DNA of 64,000 nt from an uncultured Aquimarina sp. Lineage in GTDB: Bacteria; Bacteroidota; Bacteroidia; Flavobacteriales; Flavobacteriaceae. The position numbers and the translations under genes were made by a program. The notes below the pieces were generated by a model. It had not been told where the DNA came from. It saw only the letters and a program-made list of their open reading frames with translations, and ran no database searches. Location: positions 248,001 through 312,000 of the forward strand of contig NZ_CANLOZ010000006.1 in the NCBI RefSeq assembly GCF_947492965.1. The letters run 5' to 3'. Positions 1-8,500 of the stretch are shown here, piece after piece (the stretch's first letter is position 1; each line of letters begins with the position of its first letter).

Positions 1-471
1 TGGATCGATACTGTGCAATGGCATTACGAAGATATTATCAGAGATCCAGAAATTGATCCAGTAGCAGCTTTAAAGCTAAAAAGACAGATTGATGCTTCTA
101 ATCAGGATAGAACTGATATGGTGGAGTATATCGATAGTTATTTTTTAGAAAAGTATAAAGAAGTGGTTGCTAAAGAAGATGCTACTATTAATACAGAAAG
201 TCCAGCTTGGGGAATAGATCGTTTATCAATTCTGGCGCTAAAGGTATATCATATGCATGAGGAAACAGTAAGAGAAGGAGCATCTGATTCGCATAAAGAA
301 GCGTGTCAGAAAAAGTATGATGTATTATTAGAACAGCAAGTAGATCTTTCTACAGCAATCGATACTTTACTAAGTGATATTGAAAATGGTGATAAGTATA
401 TGAAAGTATACAAGCAGATGAAAATGTATAACGACGATGAGCTAAATCCTGTATTACGAGGAGAAAAATAA
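1..471 (+). CDS. DUF4254 family protein, 5' end outside window
   Basis: The reading frame is open from base 1 (W-I-D-T-V-Q-W-H-Y), so the gene begins upstream and the GTG at 13 is only an internal codon. The 157 residues seen are helical and charged, with the conserved block WHYEDIIRDP and the stretch NQDRTDMVEYID, which I recognise from the flavobacterial DUF4254 family (usually about 200 residues). No signal peptide or membrane segment is visible in this part. Its function is not established. The next gene, a GT9 glycosyltransferase, starts within about 10 bases on the same strand, which suggests a joint role in lipopolysaccharide or surface glycan synthesis. That role is inferred from context only. 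Confidence 0.75.
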   Translation, partial: WIDTVQWHYEDIIRDPEIDPVAALKLKRQIDASNQDRTDMVEYIDSYFLEKYKEVVAKEDATINTESPAWGIDRLSILALKVYHMHEETVREGASDSHKEACQKKYDVLLEQQVDLSTAIDTLLSDIENGDKYMKVYKQMKMYNDDELNPVLRGEK

Positions 472-481
472 CATCCTTTTT

Positions 482-1561
482 TTGAGCAAAAAAAAGAACA
501 TACAAGAAAATAACAAAGCCCTTTCTAAGAAGGGCTTTGATGCACATATCCTTGTGATTCGATTATCTGCTATGGGAGATGTAGCCATGACAGTTCCTGT
601 ATTACGAGCTTTCCGTGTGGCATATCCTAATGTTAAAATTACGGTACTTACAAGAAAATTTTTCGAACCTATTTTTTCAGATATAGAAAATGTATACGTA
701 TATCATGCAGATGTTACTGGAAAACACAAAGGAATTTTTGGGTTATCAAAGCTTTCTAAAGAACTTAGAAGGACAGGAATTACAGCAGTAGCGGATTTAC
801 ATAATGTATTACGATCTAATGTGTTGAAAAATTTCTTTGCGTTAAGAGGAATCAAAGTAGTACAGATAGATAAAGGAAGAGCTGAGAAAAAAGCGTTGAC
901 CAGATCTGAAAACAAAGAGTTCAAGCAACTAAAAACAACCCATCAACGATATGCAGACGTTTTTGAAAAGTTGGGATATCCTATTGATTTAGATCATCAT
1001 TCCTTTCCAGAAAAAGCTGCGTTAACCTCAGAAATAGTTGAGCTCACAAAGAATTCTGCTAAAAAATGGCTTGGGATAGCACCGTTTGCCCAATACCAAA
1101 GTAAGGTATATCCATTAGAACTACTAATTGAAGTAATAGAAAAACTGGATAGTGAAAATACCTATGAGATTCTAATGTTTGGAGGTGGTAAAAAGGAAAT
1201 CGCGATTTTAAATAATATCGAAAGTAAGTACCAAAATGTGATCAATGTGGCGGGTAAGTTGTCTTTTGAAGATGAATTAAAACTTATCGGTAATCTGGAT
1301 GGAATGCTATCTATGGATAGTGGTAATGCACATCTAGCAGCTATGTTTGGAATTCCTACCATCACACTTTGGGGAGTAACACATCCTTTTGCTGGTTTTA
1401 TGCCTTTTGGGCAACCTTTGGAAAATGCAATACTGCCTAATCTTGCCAAATACGATAAAATTCCTACTTCTATCTATGGCAATAAGTTCCCTCCAGGATA
1501 CGAAAAGGTAATGTATTCTATTAAACCAGAAACGGTGGTTGAAGCGATCAAAAACTTGTAA
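482..1561 (+). CDS. GT9 (heptosyltransferase-type) glycosyltransferase
   Basis: A GT-B fold glycosyltransferase of family GT9, expected to move a sugar from a nucleotide donor onto lipopolysaccharide core or a similar cell-surface glycan at the inner face of the membrane. The N-terminal Rossmann half carries HILVIRLSAMGDVAMTVPV. The C-terminal donor half carries LSMDSGNAHLAAMFGIPTI and LWGVTHP, the usual GT9 signature. The length of 359 residues is normal. The start is doubtful. TTG at 482 gives about 22 extra residues before the conserved core and places a perfect hairpin (514-539) inside the coding region. The next in-frame candidate is GTG at 554, directly on the core. The ATG at 540 is out of frame. 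The gene converges with the heme oxygenase gene and overlaps it by 14 bases. Confidence 0.85.
   Translation: MSKKKNIQENNKALSKKGFDAHILVIRLSAMGDVAMTVPVLRAFRVAYPNVKITVLTRKFFEPIFSDIENVYVYHADVTGKHKGIFGLSKLSKELRRTGITAVADLHNVLRSNVLKNFFALRGIKVVQIDKGRAEKKALTRSENKEFKQLKTTHQRYADVFEKLGYPIDLDHHSFPEKAALTSEIVELTKNSAKKWLGIAPFAQYQSKVYPLELLIEVIEKLDSENTYEILMFGGGKKEIAILNNIESKYQNVINVAGKLSFEDELKLIGNLDGMLSMDSGNAHLAAMFGIPTITLWGVTHPFAGFMPFGQPLENAILPNLAKYDKIPTSIYGNKFPPGYEKVMYSIKPETVVEAIKNL
514..539. other. perfect 10-bp hairpin near the GT9 start
   Basis: The arm CAAAGCCCTT (514-523), a 6-base loop and the arm AAGGGCTTTG (530-539) form a perfect stem. It has the shape of a flavobacterial terminator but lacks a proper T tract on the plus strand. 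It lies either between the DUF4254 and GT9 genes, if GT9 starts at 554, or inside GT9, if it starts at 482. It could attenuate or pause transcription between the two genes. Confidence 0.5.
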
Positions 1562-2147
1562 TTGTTGTTGACGGTGCATAATCCACATTCTGATATTTTT
1601 TAAAACACATAAATGCATTTTTAGCAGCTAATGCACCTTGTTGTTGCTGTTCTTCAGAGAATGATAATTCTTCTACTACTTTTGTAAAGGTTTTCCAACG
1701 GGTTAACGATTGTTCTGGGTTTTTTCCAAAAAAATGAAACTCTTTTACCTCTTCTAAATGCTTACAATTTTTCAAGCGTTTAGAAATTAATAAACCTCCT
1801 AGCATAGAACCTTCAATCACATATAGCGCTCCAATAAGCGCCGCAGTCGAGGACACAGAAAATGAAAATTCTTCATCATTCAATAGATCATGATCCGATA
1901 AATAGGCTATATCTTTGTGCAAAGCATCGCTTTTTTCATTAGAAATAAAAGATAACAATGTATCAGGAGCTAATTGTTTATTTGCTATTAGCTGTTGTTC
2001 TACTTCCAGATAACTGTAATAATTCTGTAGTAAAAAATGAGTATACTTTTCTACAGTAATGGATTGATCTAATATAAATCGGGCCAAACTATTTTTTTCT
2101 ACTTCTTTATGAAGCTGATCGGTTTCTTTTTTTAAAAATGACAGCAT
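1548..2147 (-). CDS. bphO: heme oxygenase, biliverdin-forming (BphO type)
   Basis: Predicted to cleave heme to biliverdin, CO and iron, supplying the chromophore for the bacteriophytochrome encoded at the head of the same minus-strand operon. The 199-residue protein is soluble and helical. The N-terminal helix has T9-x3-H13, the expected position of the proximal heme-ligand histidine, and the distal helix motif reads GALYVIEGSMLGG (about residues 105-117). The start codon overlaps the stop of the upstream response regulator in a TAATG arrangement, so translation is probably coupled. The 3' end overlaps the convergent GT9 gene. A role in iron acquisition from heme is an alternative, but the phytochrome context favours chromophore supply. 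Confidence 0.88.
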   Translation of the reverse strand: MLSFLKKETDQLHKEVEKNSLARFILDQSITVEKYTHFLLQNYYSYLEVEQQLIANKQLAPDTLLSFISNEKSDALHKDIAYLSDHDLLNDEEFSFSVSSTAALIGALYVIEGSMLGGLLISKRLKNCKHLEEVKEFHFFGKNPEQSLTRWKTFTKVVEELSFSEEQQQQGALAAKNAFMCFKKYQNVDYAPSTTITSF

Positions 2148-2686
2148 TAATTTTTTAGATATTTATATTTCTCTAATGTTTTTTTCATTTCTAGATATCC
2201 TTGCATAATGGCTTCGTTATCTCGTTTAGCACTTTCGATAAACATTTGCATGGCTTCTAGTGTTTTTTCATGACCAGGAGGTAAGGTTTCTGTTTTTTTA
2301 CTATTGGCAATCTTTTGAAAATAAGGTAAAAGCTTTGTAGAGAGGGATTTTATATGTTTTTTTAGGATATAACCCGTAGCACCGCTAAGAATTGTTTCTG
2401 CGGCTAACTCCTCGTCATAAATAGTTCCAGTTACAAATATAAAGTGACGTATAGTTGTTTCTTTATTTACATAATCCAATACTTCCATACCTGTAAAACC
2501 ATTTAGTTTGTAGTCACAAATAATGACATCTGGATCAAAAAAATGTACCGCTTGTGTAAATTTTTCGAATGTATCAACTTTGCGAATATCAGGTTTTTCT
2601 AAAATCTTATTTAAATGATACTCTATGAGAGAAGCATCATTGATATTATCTTCTACAACTAATATTTTAAACTTTTCTTGGATCAT
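2147..2686 (-). CDS. response regulator, receiver plus short helical tail
   Basis: An N-terminal receiver domain (about residues 6-125) has the acidic pair E12/D13, phospho-acceptor D58 (VIICDYKLNG), the Thr in VTGT and a lysine in YILKKH. A 50-residue helical tail rich in E and K follows, with no DNA-binding or enzymatic domain. It is the third gene of the phytochrome operon, 11 bases after the Rcp1-like regulator and translationally coupled to the heme oxygenase. It is probably a phosphotransfer partner of the phytochrome kinase or of the CheB-CheR kinase hybrid encoded divergently. The output is unknown. Confidence 0.85.
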   Translation of the reverse strand: MIQEKFKILVVEDNINDASLIEYHLNKILEKPDIRKVDTFEKFTQAVHFFDPDVIICDYKLNGFTGMEVLDYVNKETTIRHFIFVTGTIYDEELAAETILSGATGYILKKHIKSLSTKLLPYFQKIANSKKTETLPPGHEKTLEAMQMFIESAKRDNEAIMQGYLEMKKTLEKYKYLKN

Positions 2687-2697
2687 CGTTTATAGTT

Positions 2698-3102
2698 TTA
2701 ACTCCATTTATCTACTATTTTTGGCAACTCTTCTTTTAGTTTTAGGTATGTTCGTGGTTTTTCTACATAATCATCGCATCCATATGCTTTTGCCTTTTGC
2801 TTATCATCTTCTCTATCCGAAGAACTTAACATTACGACAGGTATGTGCTGGTATCTACTATCTTTTTTTAAATCGTGTAATAAATCCAATCCATTCCCTC
2901 TAATAAGTTTTATATCCAATAAGATTAAGTTTGGAAGATTTTCCTCTTGGTATTTAGACGCTAGATAGTCTAAGGCTTCATCAGAACTAGGAGTAAAATG
3001 TACTTTATGGTCAGGAGTATTTTTTTCAAAAACTCTCTTCATAAGCATGACATCGTTTGGATTATCTTCTACCGAAAGTATGTGATGTTGTTTATTCATC
3101 AT
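2698..3102 (-). CDS. Rcp1-like single-domain response regulator
   Basis: A 134-residue stand-alone receiver. It shows acidic residues E12/D13, phospho-acceptor D63 in NLILLDIKL, Ser/Thr in MLSSSD and the conserved Lys-Pro in YVEKPRTY. The pattern VEDNPNDVMLMKRVF and the long beta3-alpha3 region are typical of Rcp1/phytochrome-associated receivers. Its start overlaps the end of the bacteriophytochrome gene by 11 bases, so it is the obvious cognate phospho-acceptor of that kinase. It has no output domain. The signal must go on to another protein by phosphotransfer or binding. Confidence 0.9.
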   Translation of the reverse strand: MMNKQHHILSVEDNPNDVMLMKRVFEKNTPDHKVHFTPSSDEALDYLASKYQEENLPNLILLDIKLIRGNGLDLLHDLKKDSRYQHIPVVMLSSSDREDDKQKAKAYGCDDYVEKPRTYLKLKEELPKIVDKWS

Positions 3103-5311
3103 GAGATTCTAAATTAAAGTAAAACGTAGTTCCTTCATTGAGTTTGCTTTCTACCCAAATTCTACCTTTATGTTTATCCACTACTCGTTTAACGATGGCT
3201 AAGCCAATACCCGAACCACTATATTCATCATTTACTAATCTATTAAATACACCAAAAATGGTTTTTTGATGTTTCATGTCGAAACCTATTCCATTATCTT
3301 TTATGTAATAAATTGTATCTTTTAAGTGGCCAATATTTACCAAAGGCTTTTCCTTCTTAGAGGAATATTTCATGGCATTTTCTAATAAATTTTTGATTAA
3401 GAGGGTAGTAATTGTTTTATCACCTTTTAAATCGGGCATCGTATCCTGTATTTCCACCTGAACATTTGGATATATATTTTTGAGATCTACTAACAGTTCT
3501 TTGGTAAGTTTTATAAGTGAAAAATATCTATATTCTACAGGCTTTTTCCCAAGACCAGAGTACTCTAGAATATCATCGATTAAAGTATTCATCTTTTCTA
3601 CAGAATCGATAATCGTTTTTACAGAGTTTTTTCCAAAATCATCCAAACTATCAAAATATTCTTCTTTGATGATGTGTGCAAAACCATCTATACCTCTTAG
3701 TGGAGCACGCAAATCATGAGATACACTATAACTAAAGGATTCTAATTCATCATACGCCATTTTTAGGCGAGCATTCAACTCCTTAACCTCATTATATTTT
3801 TCAATAATAATATCAGAGATACTTTTGTTAAGACTTTTCACTGCCGCTATTTCGTTATCGGTCCAAGGTTCTGAGATTCCTTCTTGTTCTATAGACCATT
3901 TTTCAAAAGATTTTCTAGGCGACAAGCGAACGTCTTCATCAATAGAAACAGCTTTATCTGGATTACCAGCCCAATCTACATTCTGAATAACTTCTGGCTT
4001 AAACCAAATGAGCGCATCTTTTTTAGCTTTAGATATAAATTGACATAGTACTCCAGAGGCTATATTTTTATACGCTTTAGCTGTTTCGAACGCTCTACTA
4101 ATTGAATTAGTTTGATAAAAATTTTCAGTTGTTTGTTCACTAATAAAGTTGATAAGATCTCTTATTTGCTCAATTTCAGGACAAGTACCAATTAACGTAA
4201 TATCATTATCGATACAAATAGCAGCTCCAGTAGAGTGCGTAAGATCATTAAGAGTAATATCAAATCTGGATAATCCTAATACGATGTCTTTTTCTCTGGT
4301 AATTTGATCTATTAAGACACTTCGCGTAATAGAACTCTTTTGTATTTGGTCTAAAACGTTGTTTTTAGCGTCTAATTGAAGACTCGTGGAGAAAATTTGT
4401 GCTAAGAATTTACAACTAAGACGCTGGTAAAAATTGATAAACTTCGGGCTGTAATGATGACAAGCAATAAGTCCCCAAAGAGTGTCATTAAATACAATGG
4501 CAGCTGTTAGAGTAGCACCAACTTTCATGTTTTGGAGATACTCAATATGTATGGGAGATACTGCTCTTAGTTCTGATTTGGATAAATCTAAAGGAGGCAG
4601 CTCAGTATTTTTCTCATTTGTGATAATTGGAGTAGGAACTGAATTTACGTCATCAACAATCCGTACCCCTTGCTTTAGAAATAATTTACGTGCCTGTTGC
4701 GGTATATCTGTTGATGGATAATGCAATCCTAACCAACTTTCCAAATGTTCTTCTTTGCTTTCGGCAATAATGCTTCCATTCCAATCCGCATCAAACTGAT
4801 AGATCATAATACGATCATATCCAAGGTATTGTTTGATCAATCTAGCAGCTGAGTTACATTTTTCGGAGACATTATTTTCTGTGTTAATTTTTGTCGCTAT
4901 TTCCGATAACTGAAGTTGATATTCAAAAGGATTTAATTCAATTGAATTTGGCTCTAATTCGATAATGTACTCAGTAGTATTTTTATGAGTAATTAGAGTT
5001 ATCGGTGCATTATTAATATGGACTTCTTGGTGTACAACATCTTTTGTTTCTAATTTGTTTAGTATAACATGGATATCGATATTGTGAGTTTCGAATAAAG
5101 ATTCAATGGGTTCATTAAAAAGAACGTCTACACCAATGGAAAATAAATCGACTATATTCTTACTATAACGTAACAATTTCCTTTCTTCGAAACTACAAGT
5201 CAGGAGAAACCCTCTTTTTTGTATGTTTCCTATAATATGAATAGGTTCCTTATCACAATTGGTAAGGTCAATTTTTTTAGGATAAAGTTGTGAAGGAGAA
5301 AAAGTTGACAT
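3092..5311 (-). CDS. bphP: bacteriophytochrome sensor histidine kinase
   Basis: A red/far-red light sensor kinase of 739 residues if translation starts at the ATG at 5311. The frame extends 17 codons further upstream without a conserved match, so I chose the inner ATG. Order: PAS with the biliverdin-binding Cys19 (LTNCDKEPIHIIG); GAF with Tyr171 (MIYQFD), the DIP motif at 202-204 and SPIHIEYLQNM; PHY with the tongue motif PRKSFEKW; HisKA with phospho-His in SYSVSHDLRAPLRG; HATPase with NLLENAMKYS, DNGIGFD and GSGIGLAIVKR. There is no attached receiver. Two free receivers and a heme oxygenase follow in the same operon. All chromophore-site residues I could check are present, so photoactivity is likely. 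Confidence 0.95.
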   Translation of the reverse strand: MSTFSPSQLYPKKIDLTNCDKEPIHIIGNIQKRGFLLTCSFEERKLLRYSKNIVDLFSIGVDVLFNEPIESLFETHNIDIHVILNKLETKDVVHQEVHINNAPITLITHKNTTEYIIELEPNSIELNPFEYQLQLSEIATKINTENNVSEKCNSAARLIKQYLGYDRIMIYQFDADWNGSIIAESKEEHLESWLGLHYPSTDIPQQARKLFLKQGVRIVDDVNSVPTPIITNEKNTELPPLDLSKSELRAVSPIHIEYLQNMKVGATLTAAIVFNDTLWGLIACHHYSPKFINFYQRLSCKFLAQIFSTSLQLDAKNNVLDQIQKSSITRSVLIDQITREKDIVLGLSRFDITLNDLTHSTGAAICIDNDITLIGTCPEIEQIRDLINFISEQTTENFYQTNSISRAFETAKAYKNIASGVLCQFISKAKKDALIWFKPEVIQNVDWAGNPDKAVSIDEDVRLSPRKSFEKWSIEQEGISEPWTDNEIAAVKSLNKSISDIIIEKYNEVKELNARLKMAYDELESFSYSVSHDLRAPLRGIDGFAHIIKEEYFDSLDDFGKNSVKTIIDSVEKMNTLIDDILEYSGLGKKPVEYRYFSLIKLTKELLVDLKNIYPNVQVEIQDTMPDLKGDKTITTLLIKNLLENAMKYSSKKEKPLVNIGHLKDTIYYIKDNGIGFDMKHQKTIFGVFNRLVNDEYSGSGIGLAIVKRVVDKHKGRIWVESKLNEGTTFYFNLESHDE

Positions 5312-5517
5312 TTTTGATAAATTATTTTTAAAAGTATGAATAATCTTGAAATAAAAAAACAAATTATGTTGACGGAAAATTCCCTTATGATTCTGTTTTC
5401 CTGCTTTAGAAAATAAATGATTTAATTCTCTATAAACGCTTATCCATCAATAATAGTAAGGTTTATCCGTAAATCTTAAAATGTTAATAAAATTTTAGGA
5501 TAAAAGTTAGTATCTTA

Positions 5518-5575
5518 GGGTAAGATCTCTGATCTAAATTACTATACTTACCCCGATTTTTTGAACATTAATTTT
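5518..5575 (+). promoter_or_regulatory. bipartite upstream motif, copy 1
   Basis: GGGTAAG (5518-5524) pairs as an inverted repeat with CTTACCC (5547-5553). ATACTTACC (5544-5552), 11 bases, then AACATTAATTTT (5564-5575) ends 16 bases before the start of the CheB-CheR kinase gene. The same two blocks with the same 11-base spacing occur upstream of the lipoprotein gene at 30660. This may be a promoter, an operator or a conserved leader. The rest of the 280-base divergent region (5312-5591) showed no convincing TAnnTTTG element. Confidence 0.4.
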
Positions 5576-5591
5576 TGTCGATTTATTTTCT

Positions 5592-8500
5592 ATGGTAAAA
5601 TCTGAGAATGAAGGAAATGAGATGAGTACTAATCAATCATTTCCTATTATAGGTATTGGAAGTTCTGCAGGTGGTTTAAAAGCATTGGAAGAATTTTTTG
5701 ATCATTGTCCGTCCGACACTGGTTTTGCCTTTGTGATTGTACAACATCTATCTCCAGATTACAAGAGTTTGATGCCCGAACTCCTTTCGCGACATACTAA
5801 AATGAAGGTGGCGGAAGCTCAGAGAAATGAGAAAGTGAAACCAGATCACGTATATCTTATTCCAGGAAATAAAAATATTATCATTAGAGATGGTTATTTG
5901 GTGCTTACAAAAAGACCACCAAACAATCAGATGAATTTTTCGGTAGATATTTTCTTTAAATCATTAGCTGTAGAAAAAAGGGATAAGGCAATTTGTTTTA
6001 TTTTATCGGGTACAGGCTCGGATGGCACCAAAGGTGCAAAGTCTATTAAAGAGGTAGGAGGAACCTTGTTTGTACAAAGTCCGGAAAGTGCCAGGTTTGA
6101 TGGAATGCCAAGAAGTGCCATTTCTCAAGGGTTAGCAGATTTTGTGTTATCTCCTGGAGAAATGCCAGCAGAATTGGTGGATTTTGTAGCTCATGATAAT
6201 TTTAATTTAAATTCAGTCGATGATCATATAGAAGGTGCTCAATCTTTAGAACGAATTCTGAAAATGATCAAAAGTTATGTAGGGTACGACTTTCTCTCGT
6301 ATAAAAAGCCAACCTTGTTTAGAAGGACAGCAAAACGAATGAGTATTACTAAAAATAAGACAGTTGCAGACTATATTAATTACCTCTACGAATATCCTGA
6401 AGAGAAATTTATATTAGCAAAAGAATTTTTAATTGGAGTGACGAAGTTTTTTAGGGATCAAGAGGCATTTGATGAGCTGAAACAAAAGGTGATCCCTAAT
6501 ATTGTTAGAGCAAAACAAAGTAGTGATGAACCAATTAAGGTTTGGGTGGTTGCCTGTTCTACTGGAGAAGAAGCCTATTCTATAGCCATACTATTGGAAG
6601 AGTATTTTTATCTAACAAAACAAAAAGGCTCGTATAAAATTTTTGCAACTGATATTAATGAAAAAGCTGTAGATATTGCTTCTAAAGGAGTGTATAAAGA
6701 AAGTATCGCTTCGGAGATTCCTCAAGCATTATTAAATAAATATTTCACGGTAACAGAGAACTCCTATCAAATCAACCCTGCAATACGAAGCAATATCATA
6801 TTCTCTAAGCATGATATATTACAAAATCCTCCTTTTAATAAAATGGATTTGGTGTCTTGTCGTAATATGTTGATTTACATGAATAGCGAAATTCAGCTAA
6901 AAGTGTTAACCAGTATTCATTTTGCTTTAAATGAAAAGGGATATCTGTTCATAGGAAATTCTGAAAATATTGGATTACTAGATAAAAACTTTGATGAGGT
7001 TAGTTCGAAATGGAAAATATATAGAAACCTAAAACCAGGCAGACTCGTAAGTCAGTACAATAATGATATTTGGAAAATAGGTGTCAATGCTATCGACTCA
7101 CGTAATGCTGGTAAAAAGGAAAAGGTGTTTGATAAAATGATCAAGTCCATTAATTCTATGTTAATGGAAGATTTAGGTGTGGTTTGTGCCTGCGTTGATG
7201 AAGGTTTTGAAATTATACAAGCTTCTGGGAAATTGAAAAAATATATCGAATTTCCAGAGGAAGGATTTACCAATAATTTGATGAAAATGTTGCCGGACGA
7301 ATTGGCAATCCCTCTAACCACTATGATCAGAAAAATAGGGAAGAGTGATAATAATTCCAACTCTATAGAACGAATCGTAAAAATTTTGCAAGAGGATATC
7401 CTAAAAGAAATTAAACTTGTTGTTAAGGAGTTAAGCTTAGGTTCGGTATATAAAAAAAGCTATCTGATCTTATTTTTTGAACAGAAAGGAATAGAATTAA
7501 ACGATTTAGGAGAAAATGTAGTACCATCGGTTTTTGCTAAAACAGCAGAGGTAGAAGAGTTAAAAGAGGCATTGACAGAAACCAGAGAGAATCTTCAGTC
7601 CACCATAGAAGAACTCGAAACTACGAATGAAGAGATGCAGGCAACCAATGAGGAGTTGATGGCGTCGAATGAAGAGTTACAAAGCACCAATGAAGAATTA
7701 CAATCTTTAAATGAAGAATTACATACTGTAAATGCTGAACTACAAGAAAAGAATACGCAGTTATTGGAATCTAATTCTGATATCGAAAACCTGATTAAAA
7801 ATGTAAATATCGGAACAGTGTTTCTGGATCGTAATTTTAATATCAGGAAGTTTACGCCAGCGATTCATCAACATTTTCAACTAAGGGTAGAAGATATTGG
7901 TAGACCTATCCATCATTTTTCTGGTACATTAGGAGGACAAGATTTAATGGAATTGTCTAAGACAGTTATAAACACGCTGCAATCTTATAAAAGAGAAGTA
8001 CAAAGTGCCGATGGCACCTGGTTTTCTATGCAGATTTTCCCGTATAGAAATCAAGAACATGTGATTAGAGGAGTGGTGATTAATTTTATAAATATCCATG
8101 AAACCAAAACTGCATTAAAGGAAACAGCAAGAGCCAATGAGTTTTTAACACACCTGATAGATACCAATCCAGGGATTATCTATATCTATGACCTAGTAAA
8201 AAAGCAAAATATATTCTCAAGCGATAGTATTGCTAAGATTGCCGGATATACTGAAGATGAAATTAGAAAATTGGGTGCGAATCTAGCGGAAAAATTATTT
8301 CATCCAGATGATTTAAAAGCGATTGAAAAGCACCATAAAAGGCTAAAGTCACTAAATGATGGTGAGATTTTGGAAGTTGAGTATAGGATAAAACATAAGA
8401 TTTCTAAGGAACCTATATGGATTTATGCTACTGATAAGGTCAACGAACGTGATGAAAATGGCGATGTAATATCTGTATTAGGATTAGCTCAGAATATTAA

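Noticed and set aside
350..547. Minus-strand frame across the DUF4254-GT9 junction
   Set aside because: It lies opposite two real genes and a hairpin, and its product has no recognisable features.
1334..1618. Minus-strand frame opposite the GT9 end
   Set aside because: It overlaps both the GT9 gene and the heme oxygenase gene and has random composition.
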